Positions 52,213-61,251 of a stretch of DNA of 64,000 nucleotides are shown piece by piece. The notes under the pieces were generated by a model. The model was given only the letters and a program-made list of their open reading frames with translations, ran no database searches and was not told where the DNA came from. The first letter of the stretch is position 1; each line of letters begins with the position of its first letter. The translations under genes were made by a program, and so were the position numbers. The stretch comes from Nonomuraea rubra (GTDB taxonomy: Bacteria; Actinomycetota; Actinomycetes; Streptosporangiales; Streptosporangiaceae): the NCBI RefSeq assembly GCF_014207985.1, contig NZ_JACHMI010000001.1, positions 1,657,001-1,721,000 of the forward strand, given 5' to 3'.

Positions 52213-53304
52213 ATGAGGGTAATCGTCGTCGGCGCGGGCGTCGCGGGGCTCGCCCTGGCGCGCGGCCTGCTCAACGCCGGGCACGAGGCCGAGGTGTACG
52301 AGGAGGCGCCCGAGCTGCGCACCGCCGGCGGCTCCGTCTCGCTCTGGCCCGGCAGCACGGCCATCCTGAGGGAGCTGAAGGCCGACTACACCGGCCTCGG
52401 CCGGCGGCTGGAGACCCTGGAGTCGTGGGCCGCCGACGGGCGGCGGCTGCTCACCGTCGACCTCACCGTGCCCGAGCGCCGCTACGGCCATCCCGTCGTG
52501 CACGTGGGCAGGCGCGAGCTGGTCGAGCTGCTCGCCGACGGCGTGCCGGTGACGTACGGCGCGCGCGCCGAGCACGTGGTGCCCGAGCGGGCCGAGGTAC
52601 GGCTGTCGGACGGCCGCACCGTGCGCGGCGACGTGCTGGTGGGCGCCGACGGTCGCCGCTCGGTGGTGCGCGAGGCCCTGATGGGGAACGACCGGGCCAA
52701 GCTGAGCGGCTGGGTCACCTGGCAGGGGTTCACCACCGAGCCGACCGCGCTGACGGAGGACCACCGGGCGGTGATGATCGCGGGCAGGCAGGGGCTGTGC
52801 GGGCTGATCCCGGCGGGGCGGGGGCGGCTGCTGTGGTGGTTCGACGTCAGGTCGGCTCCCGGGGAGCCCTTCTGGGCCGACGACCCGCACGTGGTGGCGC
52901 GGCTGCGGGAGCGGTTCCGCGGCTGGGCGGACCCGGTGCCCGGCATCCTCGACACGATGAGCGACGTCGACTTCTTCCCGCACCACAAGCAGCCGATCCC
53001 CGACGTGTGGGGCAGGGGCCCGACGACGCTGGCCGGCGACTCGGCCCACACCATGCCGCCCACCATGGCCCAGGGCGCCAACCAGGCGCTGGAGGACGCC
53101 TGGCTGCTCGCCCGGTCGCTCGGGGACCTGCGCGCGTACGAACGGGCCAGGTCGAAGGTGGTGCGCAGGCCCGCCAGGATGGCGGGCACGGAGCTCACCG
53201 ACAGGCAGGGGCCGATCGTGCGGTTGATCCCCGACGGGGTCGCGACGCGGCTGTACGCCTCGATGCTGCGTGGCTACAGCAACTACCTCTTGACAGCCTC
53301 CTGA
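52213..53304 (+). CDS. FAD-dependent aromatic-type monooxygenase
   Basis: 363 aa, class A flavoprotein monooxygenase. VVGAGVAGLALARGL is the FAD-binding Rossmann motif, 'VGADGRRSVVREA' the DG motif, and LAGDSAHTMPPTMAQGANQA the GD motif. It would hydroxylate a ring or similar substrate using NAD(P)H and oxygen. GAGGAG precedes the ATG at 52213. The Rieske oxygenase gene follows after 62 bp, and a TetR gene diverges upstream, so the two oxygenases probably act in one inducible pathway. Confidence 0.87.
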   Translation: MRVIVVGAGVAGLALARGLLNAGHEAEVYEEAPELRTAGGSVSLWPGSTAILRELKADYTGLGRRLETLESWAADGRRLLTVDLTVPERRYGHPVVHVGRRELVELLADGVPVTYGARAEHVVPERAEVRLSDGRTVRGDVLVGADGRRSVVREALMGNDRAKLSGWVTWQGFTTEPTALTEDHRAVMIAGRQGLCGLIPAGRGRLLWWFDVRSAPGEPFWADDPHVVARLRERFRGWADPVPGILDTMSDVDFFPHHKQPIPDVWGRGPTTLAGDSAHTMPPTMAQGANQALEDAWLLARSLGDLRAYERARSKVVRRPARMAGTELTDRQGPIVRLIPDGVATRLYASMLRGYSNYLLTAS

Positions 53305-53366
53305 GGCCGCCTGACGATGTCGCATATAGGACAACTCGGTGCGTAATACGCAACAAGGGGTGTCGG

Positions 53367-54479
53367 TTGACCACCACGTCGAGCTTGATCACCACGCTTC
53401 CCGGCCGTGCCTACACCGACCCCGAGATCTTCGCCGAGGAGCAGGCCAAGATCTTCGAGAGCCTCTGGTTCTGCGCCGTCAGATCCGGCGACCTGCCGGG
53501 CCCTGGCGCGTTCAGGACGGTCCAGGTCGGCCGCGAGAGCGTGATCGTGGTGCGCGGGCGCGACGGCCTGCTGCGGGCCTTCCTCAACGTCTGCCGCCAC
53601 CGCGGCGCCCGCCTGTGCAGGGAGGAGTCGGGCGAGGTCAGGCGGACGATCAGATGCGCCTACCACGCCTGGTCCTACGACCTCGACGGCCGGCTGGCCG
53701 CCGCGCCCAACCTGGCCAGGATGCCCGACATCGACCGTGTCCAGTACGGGCTGGTGCCCGTGCACCTGCGCGAGTGGCTCGGGTACGCGTGGGTGTGCCT
53801 GGCCGCCGAGCCGCCCTCGTTCGAGGAGAGCGTGACGTACGCGGCCACCGAGCGACTCGGCGACCCCGCCGCCATCGAGCACTACCACGTGGACCGGCTC
53901 GCCCTCGGCCGCCGCATCGTCTACGACGTCCAGGCCAACTGGAAGCTCCTGGTCGAGAACTTCATGGAGTGCTACCACTGCGCCACCATCCACCCGGAGC
54001 TGACGGCGGTGCTGCCCGAGTTCGCCGGCGGTTACGCGGCGCAGTACTACGTGGGCCACGGCGCCGAGTTCGCCGAGCGGGCCGAGGGGTTCACGGTGGA
54101 CGGCAGCGCCGGGTTCGGCAGGCTGCCCGACGTGTCGGAGGACCAGGACCGCCGCTACTACGCGATCACCGTCAAGCCCCAGGTGTTCGTGAACCTGGTG
54201 CCCGACCACGTGATCCTGCACCGGATGTTCCCCATGGCCGCGGACCGCACCGTGGTGGAGTGCGACTGGCTCTACCACCCCGACGTGGTGGACTCGGGGG
54301 CCGACCTGACGCTGTCGGTGGAGCTGTTCCACCGGGTGAACGAGCAGGACTTCGACGCCTGCGAGCGGACCCAGCCGGGCATGTCGTCACGGGCGTACCG
54401 GGAGGGCGGGGTGCTCGTGCCGAGCGAGCACCACATCGCCCAGTTCCATCAGTGGGTGAACCAGCGCCTGCGCGGATAG
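53367..54479 (+). CDS. Rieske non-heme iron oxygenase, alpha-subunit type
   Basis: 370 aa. The Rieske cluster ligands are CRH (in NVCRHRGARLC) and CAYH (in IRCAYHAWSYD). The mononuclear iron site is in 'ENFMECYHCATIHPEL', where two His are ligands; the Asp ligand is further on. The C-terminus ('MSSRAYREGGVLVPSEHHIA') recalls the GbcA/choline-monooxygenase-like branch rather than classic ring dioxygenases. TTG at 53367 is the start, with AAGGGG six bases upstream. No ferredoxin or reductase gene lies here, so electrons must come from elsewhere. The last 31 bp overlap the convergent DUF1707 gene. Confidence 0.87.
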   Translation: MTTTSSLITTLPGRAYTDPEIFAEEQAKIFESLWFCAVRSGDLPGPGAFRTVQVGRESVIVVRGRDGLLRAFLNVCRHRGARLCREESGEVRRTIRCAYHAWSYDLDGRLAAAPNLARMPDIDRVQYGLVPVHLREWLGYAWVCLAAEPPSFEESVTYAATERLGDPAAIEHYHVDRLALGRRIVYDVQANWKLLVENFMECYHCATIHPELTAVLPEFAGGYAAQYYVGHGAEFAERAEGFTVDGSAGFGRLPDVSEDQDRRYYAITVKPQVFVNLVPDHVILHRMFPMAADRTVVECDWLYHPDVVDSGADLTLSVELFHRVNEQDFDACERTQPGMSSRAYREGGVLVPSEHHIAQFHQWVNQRLRG

Positions 54480-55000
54480 CGCACGGTGAGGCCGCCGTAC
54501 TTGGCCCGGCCGGTGATCACCACGCAGAGCACGCCGGGGCGGGGCCTGCTCGGCACCTTGGACGTCGGCTGGCCCCAGTCGCTCTGGAAGCCGTCCACGT
54601 TCGCCACCGCGCCCTCGGGCAGGATGATCCTGGCGGATCCGTACGTGAGGTCCAGCTCGACGTCCACGACCTGGTGGGGGACGACGGCCTCGGTGAAGTC
54701 CAGATCGACGCTGCCGTACTTGGAGGCGATCCGCAGCCGGCGCGGGACGGCCCAGTCGCCCGCGCGCTTGACGTTGCCGTTCTTCGACCCCAGCTCCACC
54801 ACGTCGTCGACCTGCGGCTGCGTGCTCGGCAGGTCGGTGATCAGGCCGAGCAGGTCGCCGTACGTCCTCGCGGACAGCGCCACCTCCAGCCGGTCCTCGA
54901 GCTCCGGCTGGGTCAGCCGGCCCTCGGAGAACGCCTGCTGGAGCTGCTGCGCGGTGCGCTCCCGGTCCTCGTCGGAGACCCGCATCTGCAATTCCGACAT
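54449..55000 (-). CDS. DUF1707 protein with LiaF-like C-terminal beta domain
   Basis: 183 aa. 'MRVSDEDRERTAQQLQQAFS' and 'GRLTQPELEDRLEVALSART' form the DUF1707 module, a helical domain near-universal in actinomycetes. The C-terminal ~100 residues repeat short beta strands ('IASKYGSVDLDF', 'TYGSARIILPEG'), as in the DUF4097/LiaF-type beta helix linked to envelope stress sensing. No membrane helix, so it is probably cytoplasmic or attached to a partner. Convergent with the Rieske gene. Confidence 0.85.
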   Translation of the reverse strand: MSELQMRVSDEDRERTAQQLQQAFSEGRLTQPELEDRLEVALSARTYGDLLGLITDLPSTQPQVDDVVELGSKNGNVKRAGDWAVPRRLRIASKYGSVDLDFTEAVVPHQVVDVELDLTYGSARIILPEGAVANVDGFQSDWGQPTSKVPSRPRPGVLCVVITGRAKYGGLTVRYPRRRWFTH

Positions 55001-55180
55001 GTCCCGAGCATAGGCGCGGCAGGGTCAGAACGGGAGGCGTCGCCCGGAAGGGGTACGGAGGTCGAGGGGGAGAGGACGGCGTTCGGGTCGGGGGCGGCGG
55101 ATGAGCTGGACTCTCTTCACATCTCAATAGGTACCCAACAGATTGCCGTGAAGTCATCAACGTTGGGTAGCGTGGACCCG

Positions 55181-56101
55181 ATGTCGGCAGAACCGTTCGT
55201 GCATCCGGCGCTCTTCTACCGGGGCGCCGGCGAGTACGTGTCTGCCACGACCGCCTTCGTCCGCGAGGGGCTGGCGGCCGGAGAGCCCGTCGCCGTGGCC
55301 GTCCCGCCGTGGAACCTCGCGCTGATCGAGGCGGAGCTCGGCGCGCAGGCCGGCGACGTGCTGCTGCTCGACATGACGCTGGCCGGCCGCAATCCGGGGC
55401 GGATCATCCCCGGTGTGCTGCGAGACTTCGCCGACCGGCATCCCGACCACCACGTGCGGATCATCGGCGAGCCGATCTGGCCGGGGCGCACCGAGACGGA
55501 GTATCCGGCCTGCGCCCAGCACGAGGCGCTGATCAACCTGTCGTTCACGGGGCGGAGGGTGACGATCCTGTGCCCGTACGACCTCGCGGGGCTGACCGCC
55601 GAGGTCATCCGCGAGGCGGCGCGCACCCACCCCGTGCTGCGCGACACGGCGGGGGAGCGGGTCAGCGACCTCTACGCGCCCCAGCTCGTGGTCGACGGGC
55701 ACAACCGGCCGTTCGGCGAGCCGGAGCGGTTCGCCGCGCTGCGCTTCGACCGCACCAACCTGTCGGCGGTGCGGGGGCTGGCCGCCCGGGAGGCCGCCGC
55801 GCTGGGCTTCCAGGGCGACCGGCTCGACGACATCCGGCTCGCGGTGGCCGAGCTCGGCGCCAACAGCCTCGACCACGGCGGCGGCTCCGGCGTGCTGCGG
55901 GTGTGGGCGGCGGACGACCGGCTGGTGTGCGAGGTCAGCGACGCCGGGCACATCACCGACCCGCTGGTGGGCCGCAGGCCGGTCGATCCGCGTGACGCGG
56001 GCTCGCGCGGCCTGCTCATCGTCAACCTCCTCAGCGATCTCGTACGCGTGCACAGCCGCGTGGGCGCGACCACCGTACGCGTCTACTTCGACCTGCCCTA
56101 G
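55181..56101 (+). CDS. MEDS-domain plus HATPase_c anti-sigma-type regulator
   Basis: 306 aa. Residues about 5-170 form a MEDS (DcmR-type) sensory domain ('[20 protein letters not shown]', '[10 protein letters not shown]'), and about 195-306 form a HATPase_c_2 fold like the RsbW/SpoIIAB anti-sigma kinases ('[20 protein letters not shown]' N-box, '[20 protein letters not shown]' G-box). This pairing is common in actinomycetes and is thought to bind STAS antagonists and sigma factors. ATG at 55181 was chosen; GTG at 55172 is in frame. The 180 bp upstream (55001-55180) carry no gene. Confidence 0.85.
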   Translation: MSAEPFVHPALFYRGAGEYVSATTAFVREGLAAGEPVAVAVPPWNLALIEAELGAQAGDVLLLDMTLAGRNPGRIIPGVLRDFADRHPDHHVRIIGEPIWPGRTETEYPACAQHEALINLSFTGRRVTILCPYDLAGLTAEVIREAARTHPVLRDTAGERVSDLYAPQLVVDGHNRPFGEPERFAALRFDRTNLSAVRGLAAREAAALGFQGDRLDDIRLAVAELGANSLDHGGGSGVLRVWAADDRLVCEVSDAGHITDPLVGRRPVDPRDAGSRGLLIVNLLSDLVRVHSRVGATTVRVYFDLP

Positions 56102-57072
56102 AGCTCGATCTCCTGCATGCTGGGGTAACGGGCGCCGCGCACCGCGTCCGCGGGCACGGCGGCGGCCAGCGCGCCGAGCTGCTCGGGCGTGAGCGTGACG
56201 TCCGCGGCGGCGGCGTTCTCCTCCAGGTACTTCAGCCGCTTGGTGCCGGGGATCGGCACGATGTCCTCGCCCTGGGCGAGCAGCCAGGCCAGGGAGAGCT
56301 GGGCGGCCGTCACCCCGGCCGCGTCCGCGATCTTCTTGATCTCGGCCGCCAGCGCCCGGTTGTGCTCGGCGTTCTCGCCGGTGTTGCGCGGCAGGTTGCG
56401 GCGGAAGTCGTCGGCGGGCAGCTCGTCGGCGCTGGGCATCGTGGCCGACAGCAGGCCGCGGCTGATCGGCGAGTACGCCACCAGCCCGATCCCCAGCTCC
56501 CTGGCCGCCGGCAGGATCTCCGCCTCCAGGCCCCTGGTGAACAGCGAGTACTCGCTCTGCAGGGCCGCGATCGGATGCACGGCGACGGCCTTGCGCAGGG
56601 TGTCGGCGTTCACCTCCGACAGGCCGAGATGCCGTACCTTGCCCTGCCGTACCAGCTCGGCCATGGCGCCGACCGACTCCTCGACGGGGACGGCGGGGTT
56701 GCGGCGGTGCATGTAGTACAGGTCGATGTGGTCGACGCCGAGGCGCCGGAGCGAGGCGTCGCACGCGGCCCTGATGTATTCGGGGCTGTTCTCGACGGTG
56801 CGGGTGGCGCCGTCGCGCTTGATGCCGAACTTGGTGGCCAGCACGACCTCGGCGCGCCGGTCCCTGATGGCGCGGCCGACCAGCTCCTCGTTGGCGCCGC
56901 GGCCGTACATGTCGGCGGTGTCCAGAAAATTCATGCCAAGGTCGAGGGCGCGGTGAATGACCGCGATCGACTCCTTCTCGTCCCCCTGGCCGTAGAACTC
57001 GGACATGCCCATGCAGCCGAGCCCGAGCGCGGAGACCTGGAGGCCTTCCCTGCCGAGAGTACGGGTGTTCAT
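56098..57072 (-). CDS. Aldo/keto reductase
   Basis: 324 aa, NADPH-dependent (alpha/beta)8 barrel. [13 protein letters not shown] is the N-terminal strand, '[20 protein letters not shown]' has the catalytic Asp and Tyr, [10 protein letters not shown] the Lys, and [10 protein letters not shown] the His; [14 protein letters not shown] is the cofactor-phosphate loop. The subgroup is similar to YajO/pyridoxal-reductase-like proteins. It is coupled to the MerR gene (ATGA overlap) and ends four bases inside the convergent HATPase gene. Confidence 0.92.
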   Translation of the reverse strand: MNTRTLGREGLQVSALGLGCMGMSEFYGQGDEKESIAVIHRALDLGMNFLDTADMYGRGANEELVGRAIRDRRAEVVLATKFGIKRDGATRTVENSPEYIRAACDASLRRLGVDHIDLYYMHRRNPAVPVEESVGAMAELVRQGKVRHLGLSEVNADTLRKAVAVHPIAALQSEYSLFTRGLEAEILPAARELGIGLVAYSPISRGLLSATMPSADELPADDFRRNLPRNTGENAEHNRALAAEIKKIADAAGVTAAQLSLAWLLAQGEDIVPIPGTKRLKYLEENAAAADVTLTPEQLGALAAAVPADAVRGARYPSMQEIEL

Positions 57073-57425
57073 GCCACTTGCCCCCTGCGGTAGTTGTCGA
57101 TCTTGTAGTCCAGCACCTTCAGGTCCTGGCCGAGCTGGGCGATCCTGGCGCTGACGCGCTCACGGTGCAGCTCCAGCATCTGCCTGCGCTCGCCGGCGGT
57201 GTGCGGCCCCATCCGGCGCAGCTCCGCGTACCGGCACATGTCGGCGATCGGCATGCCGGTCGTGCGCAGCTTGGTGAGGAACTCCAGCCACTGGAGGTCC
57301 TCCTCCGCGTAGTCGCGGTGGCCGCTGGTGTTGCGTCCCACGGAGTGGATCAGCCCGATCCGCTCGTAATACCGCAGCGTGTGAGCGCTCAGGCCGGACC
57401 GCTGCGCGGCCTCCTGGATCGTCAT
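57069..57425 (-). CDS. MerR-family transcriptional regulator
   Basis: 118 aa. [20 protein letters not shown] is the MerR DNA-binding start, with '[20 protein letters not shown]' as the wing, followed by a short dimerisation helix; there is no extended effector domain or metal-binding cysteines. It activates or represses the aldo/keto reductase gene, with which it overlaps by four bases. Small MerR plus aldo/keto reductase pairs are common in actinomycetes and often respond to electrophiles. A matching operator lies at 57432-57462; the transcript is probably leaderless. Confidence 0.9.
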   Translation of the reverse strand: MTIQEAAQRSGLSAHTLRYYERIGLIHSVGRNTSGHRDYAEEDLQWLEFLTKLRTTGMPIADMCRYAELRRMGPHTAGERRQMLELHRERVSARIAQLGQDLKVLDYKIDNYRRGQVA

Positions 57426-57431
57426 GTGTCC

Positions 57432-57462
57432 AGGTTGGCCCTTAGAGCGCGCTCGAAGTCAA
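57432..57462 (-). promoter_or_regulatory. MerR-type promoter/operator with 19-bp spacer
   Basis: On the minus strand TTGACT (57457-57462) is the -35 box and CAACCT (57432-57437) the -10 box, separated by 19 bp, longer than normal as MerR promoters require. The near-palindrome CTTCGAGCGCGCTCTAAG at 57441-57458 fills the spacer. The -10 box ends six bases before the ATG, so transcription should start at the A of the start codon. Confidence 0.75.
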
Positions 57463-57640
57463 ATCGCCGTCGGGGCAACCGTCGCCACCCTGAGGGGGCT
57501 GTCCCTACCGGGGGTCATGAAAGGGCAGGTCACCGGCCCCGGCTAGGGGTCGGTCAGACCAAGGTATTAGGGGGTACTTCAGGGCACGTTCGGGCCGATC
57601 TCCGATGTTCGCAAAGTCCGCGTTCCACGAGCTTGGAGGC

Positions 57641-58261
57641 ATGAAGGGATTGCTTGTCAGTGGTTTCGCGGCCATCGCCGCCGGGAGCGGCGCGATGCTC
57701 AGCCTGCACGCCGGATCCGACCTGGACCCGTTCCACAGCGTGATCAGCGAGTATGTCTGGCAGTCGGCCGGCTGGCTGCTGCCTGCCTCGCTGACGCTGT
57801 TCGCCGCGGGCGCCGCGCTGATCGCCGAGGCGATGCGGCGGGCCGGCCTGAGCCGCTGGATCGTCGCGCTGCTGCTGGTGTGGGGGGCGAGCATGTTCCT
57901 GATCGGGGCCTTCCCCACCGACCGGCCGGGCGTGCCGCTGTCGCTGTCGGGCGGCATCCACCGCTACGCCGCTTTCGCCGCCTTCCTGGTGATGCCGGTG
58001 GCCGGGTTGCTGCTGGCCAGGGCGAAGATCCGGTACGCCGGGGCGATGCGGGTGCTCAGCGGGCTGGCCCTGGCCGCGCTGGTGCTGGTCGTGATCCCGT
58101 ACGTGGTGCGCATGTTCGGCATCCCGCTGAGCAACGACGACATCCCGGCGGGGGTGACCCAGCGGGCCGTGGTCGTGACCGAGCTGGCCGTGCTGGCACT
58201 GGCCGGGCTGTCGCTGCTCAACCCGTCGGCCCGGCGCGCGGTGTCGCCGGTCATGGCGTGA
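57641..58261 (+). CDS. DUF998 six-helix membrane protein
   Basis: 206 aa, about six helices. 'LDPFHSVISEYVWQSAGWLL' and 'LIGAFPTDRPGVPLSLSGGI' with the following HRYAAFAAF are DUF998 hallmarks; function unknown. ATG at 57641 is favoured because the first helix starts at once, though an in-frame ATG at 57605 gives 218 aa and neither has ideal ribosome-binding spacing. The 180 bp upstream are shared with the MerR gene and contain its operator. Confidence 0.8.
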   Translation: MKGLLVSGFAAIAAGSGAMLSLHAGSDLDPFHSVISEYVWQSAGWLLPASLTLFAAGAALIAEAMRRAGLSRWIVALLLVWGASMFLIGAFPTDRPGVPLSLSGGIHRYAAFAAFLVMPVAGLLLARAKIRYAGAMRVLSGLALAALVLVVIPYVVRMFGIPLSNDDIPAGVTQRAVVVTELAVLALAGLSLLNPSARRAVSPVMA

Positions 58262-58289
58262 GCTCCCACCAGGCTTGAACTGCGCGGCT

Positions 58290-58323
58290 CTGGAAAGGGG
58301 AAGGGCCCCTACCTCGTTTCCAG
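58290..58323 (+). promoter_or_regulatory. Nested hairpin overlapping the ribosome-binding site of the stress protein gene
   Basis: CTGGAAA (58290-58296) pairs with TTTCCAG (58317-58323), and inside AGGGG (58296-58300) can pair with CCCCT (58306-58310). The right arm runs into the AGGAG at 58322-58326, nine bases before the ATG. The structure could limit translation initiation or mark the 3' end of the upstream gene. Confidence 0.45.
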
Positions 58324-58334
58324 GAGTGGCTGAG

Positions 58335-58796
58335 ATGACGATTTTGATCGCGTACGACGGTTCTGACGACTCCAAGGCCGCCATCGCCTTCGCGGGCGAG
58401 CTGTTCCGCGGCCAGCGGGCGGTCGTGCTGACGGTGTGGGAGCGGCTGGCGATGACCTCCGCCAGGGCGTCGGCGGGGCTCATGGTGGCGCTCGACCAGT
58501 CAGGGGCCGAGGACGAAGCCATCAGGGAGGCGATGACCGAGCTGGCCAGGCGCGGGGCCGAGCAGGCCCGCCAGGCGGGGCTGGACGCGACGCCGCGGTG
58601 CGACGTGGACTCCGTGGCCGTCTGGTCGACCATCGTGGACGTCGCCGACGAGCTCGACGCCCAGCTCATCGTGACCGGCACCAGAGGGCTGGGCGGGGTG
58701 CGGTCGCTGCTGCTGGGCAGCACGTCGGACCGCGTGCTGCACCACGCGCACCGGCCGGTGCTGGTGGTCCCGGGTCCGGACGGCAAGGGCGACTGA
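58335..58796 (+). CDS. Universal stress protein (UspA family)
   Basis: 153 aa. 'ILIAYDGSDDSKAAIAFAGE' at the start and 'IVTGTRGLGGVRSLLLGSTS' with the following DRVLHHAHRPVLVV near the end give the ATP-binding G-2x-G-9x-G(S/T) motif, so it is of the nucleotide-binding type. Such proteins respond to hypoxia, stress or metabolic state. ATG at 58335 follows AGGAG; the frame is open 20 codons further upstream but not conserved. Confidence 0.9.
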   Translation: MTILIAYDGSDDSKAAIAFAGELFRGQRAVVLTVWERLAMTSARASAGLMVALDQSGAEDEAIREAMTELARRGAEQARQAGLDATPRCDVDSVAVWSTIVDVADELDAQLIVTGTRGLGGVRSLLLGSTSDRVLHHAHRPVLVVPGPDGKGD

Positions 58797-58892
58797 CCGG
58801 CCGCCCCAGGCGTTCACCTGGGCGTTGATGCGGGACGCCGGTGCTGTGCGGCAGAGTGGGTGCCTCCTGGAAGCGTGAGAGGAGGCCCGACG

Positions 58893-60173
58893 GTGCCGGA
58901 CGAGCTGGCGAGGCGGCTGGGGACCACCGACGCGGTCGTCGTGGGGCTGAGCGCGATGATCGGCGCGGGCGTGTTCGCCGCCTTCGCCCCGGCCGCGGCG
59001 GCGGCCGGCCACTGGCTGCTGGCCTCGCTGGCGCTGGCCGCCGTCGTCGCCTACTGCAACGCCACCTCCTCGGCCCGCCTGGCCGCTCTCTACCCCGAGT
59101 CGGGCGGCACCTACGTCTACGGCAGGCGCCGCCTCGGCCCCCTGTGGGGGTACCTGGCGGGCTGGGGCTTCACGATCGGCAAGACCGCCTCCTGCGCGGC
59201 CATGGCGCTCACGTTCGGCTCCTACGCCCTGCCCGGCCTCGAACGGCCGCTCGCGATCGCCGCGGTGGCCGTGCTGACCGTGCTCAACCTGTTCGGGGTG
59301 CAGCGCTCGGCGGGCCTGGCGCGGATCATCGTGGCGTTCGTGCTGGCCGTGCTGGTCGTCGTGATCCTGGCCGGGCTGGCGGGCGACGGCTCGGCCGGCT
59401 TCGGCTGGTTCGCCTACACGCCCGGGGCGGAGGTGTTCCTGCGGAACGCGGCGGACCCGGCCCAGGCCGGCGGCTGGGGGGTGATGCAGGGCGCGGGGCT
59501 GCTGTTCTTCGCGTTCGCCGGATACGCCAGGATCGCCACCCTCGGCGAGGAGGTCCGCGATCCCGCCCGCACCATCCCCCGGGCCGTCGGCATCGCGCTG
59601 GGCATCACGCTGGCCGTCTACACGCTGGTCGCCGTGGCCGCGCTGCGTACGCTGCAGCCCGAGCTGCTGGCCACGTCCCGTGCGCCGCTGGCCGACGTGG
59701 TCAGGCAGGCGGGGTTCGGATGGCTGGTGCCGGTGGTGGGGGCCGGGGCGGCGGTGGCGGCGCTGGGCGCGCTGCTGGCGCTGCTGCTGGGCGTCTCGCG
59801 TACGGTGCTGGCCATGGCGCGCGAGCGCGACCTGCCCGGCGTGCTGGCCGCCGTGGACCCGGTGCGGCAGGTGCCGAGGCGGGCCGAGCTGGCGGTCGGC
59901 GGCGCGGTGATCGTGCTGCTGCTCGTGGCCGACCTGCGGGAGGCGATCGGCTTCTCCTCGTTCGGGGTGCTCGTCTACTACGCCGTCGCCAACGCCTGCG
60001 CATTCACACTCGGCCGCGACGAGGGCGCGCCGCCCCGCGCCGTCCCCGTGCTGGGGCTGGCGCTGTGCCTGGTGCTGGCGGCCACGCTGCCGATGGCGTC
60101 GGTGGTGGCGGGCCTGGCGGTGTTCGCGGCCGGGCTGGCGATCTACGCGGTACGGAGAGCCCGCGCCGGTTGA
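58893..60173 (+). CDS. APC superfamily amino acid/amine permease
   Basis: 426 aa, about twelve helices. 'LSAMIGAGVFAAFAPAAAAA' is the unwound helix-1 substrate-binding motif (GxG), and 'FFAFAGYARIATLGEEVRDP' is the helix-6 region with the conserved Glu. Likely an H+-coupled or exchange transporter for an amino acid or amine; substrate not predictable. GTG at 58893 follows GAGGAGG. It is 59 bp ahead of the phosphotriesterase-like gene and may be co-transcribed. Confidence 0.87.
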   Translation: MPDELARRLGTTDAVVVGLSAMIGAGVFAAFAPAAAAAGHWLLASLALAAVVAYCNATSSARLAALYPESGGTYVYGRRRLGPLWGYLAGWGFTIGKTASCAAMALTFGSYALPGLERPLAIAAVAVLTVLNLFGVQRSAGLARIIVAFVLAVLVVVILAGLAGDGSAGFGWFAYTPGAEVFLRNAADPAQAGGWGVMQGAGLLFFAFAGYARIATLGEEVRDPARTIPRAVGIALGITLAVYTLVAVAALRTLQPELLATSRAPLADVVRQAGFGWLVPVVGAGAAVAALGALLALLLGVSRTVLAMARERDLPGVLAAVDPVRQVPRRAELAVGGAVIVLLLVADLREAIGFSSFGVLVYYAVANACAFTLGRDEGAPPRAVPVLGLALCLVLAATLPMASVVAGLAVFAAGLAIYAVRRARAG

Positions 60174-60232
60174 CGGAGGCCGGGTGAGAGCCTAGGTTTG
60201 CGCCACACCGACCAGCCGGTATGGAGGCGTGC

Positions 60233-61210
60233 ATGCCCACCGTCGAAACCCTGCGCGGCCCTGTGGACGTCGGCGAGCTCGGGCAGACGCTGATGCACGA
60301 GCACGTCTTCGTGGTGGCCACCGAGCACCTGGACAACTACGGCAGGGGCGCCTGGTGGGACGAGGAGTTCCGGGTGGCGGACGCGGTCGCCAAGCTGAGC
60401 GCGGCGGCCGCGAAGGGCGTGCGCACGATCGTGGACCCGACGGTGTGGGGCCTGGGCCGCTACATCCCGCGCGTCCAGCGGATCGCCGAGCAGGTGCCCG
60501 GCCTGCACATCATCGCCGCCACCGGCATCTACTCCTTCGAGGAGCTGCCCCACCAGTACGAGCACCGCGGCCCCGGCCTGGTCATCGACGTCCCCGACCC
60601 GATGATCGACGACTTCGTCCGCGATCTCACCGTGGGCATCGCCGACACGGGGGTCAAGGCGGCCTTCCTCAAGTGCGTGGTCGAGGCCAAGGGGCTCACG
60701 CCCGGCGTCGAGCGCATCTGCCGGGCCGTCGCCCAGGCGCACGTACGCACCGGCGCGCCGATCACCGTCCACACGAACTCGTTCACGCAGAGCGGCCCGC
60801 TCGCGCTCGACCTGTTCGCCAAGGAGGGCGTGAACCTGGAGAAGGTCGTCGTCGGGCACGCCGGCGACAGCAACGACCTCGACTACCTCATGCGGATGGC
60901 CGACACGGGCGCGATCCTCGGGATGGACCGATTCGGTCTGGACCTCTACAACCCGACGCCGCAGCGCGTGGCCACGATCGCGGCCCTCTGCCGGCGCGGA
61001 TACGCCGACCGGATGGTCCTCAGCCACGACGCCGCCTGCTTCATGGACTACTTCGGCGGCGCCTGGGACGAGGCCCGCCCCACGCTGGCGCCGAACTGGC
61101 GCTACGATCACATTCACGACGACGTCTTGGCCGCCCTGCTGGACTCGGGTGTGACCGATGACCAGATTGAGCAGATGCTGGTGTTCAACCCGAAGCGCTA
61201 CTTCTCGTAA
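60233..61210 (+). CDS. Phosphotriesterase-family (amidohydrolase) metal-dependent hydrolase
   Basis: 325 aa. The binuclear metal site of this family is all present: His22 and His24 in LMHEHVF, carbamylated Lys147 in AAFLKCVVEAKG, His180 in TVHTNSF, His209 in VVGHAGDSND and Asp266 in LSHDAACF. Native substrates in the family include lactones and phosphoesters; organophosphate activity cannot be assumed. ATG at 60233 follows GGAGG. It is followed by a STAS protein 41 bp downstream and then a sigma factor. Confidence 0.88.
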   Translation: MPTVETLRGPVDVGELGQTLMHEHVFVVATEHLDNYGRGAWWDEEFRVADAVAKLSAAAAKGVRTIVDPTVWGLGRYIPRVQRIAEQVPGLHIIAATGIYSFEELPHQYEHRGPGLVIDVPDPMIDDFVRDLTVGIADTGVKAAFLKCVVEAKGLTPGVERICRAVAQAHVRTGAPITVHTNSFTQSGPLALDLFAKEGVNLEKVVVGHAGDSNDLDYLMRMADTGAILGMDRFGLDLYNPTPQRVATIAALCRRGYADRMVLSHDAACFMDYFGGAWDEARPTLAPNWRYDHIHDDVLAALLDSGVTDDQIEQMLVFNPKRYFS

Positions 61211-61251
61211 AGTGGGTGGATCGGGAGAGCGACGCGGGTAGGTGGAGCTGG

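Noticed and set aside
57572..57577. GGGTAC as a SigB-type -10 box before the DUF998 gene
   Set aside because: No matching GNNT -35 box at the required spacing.
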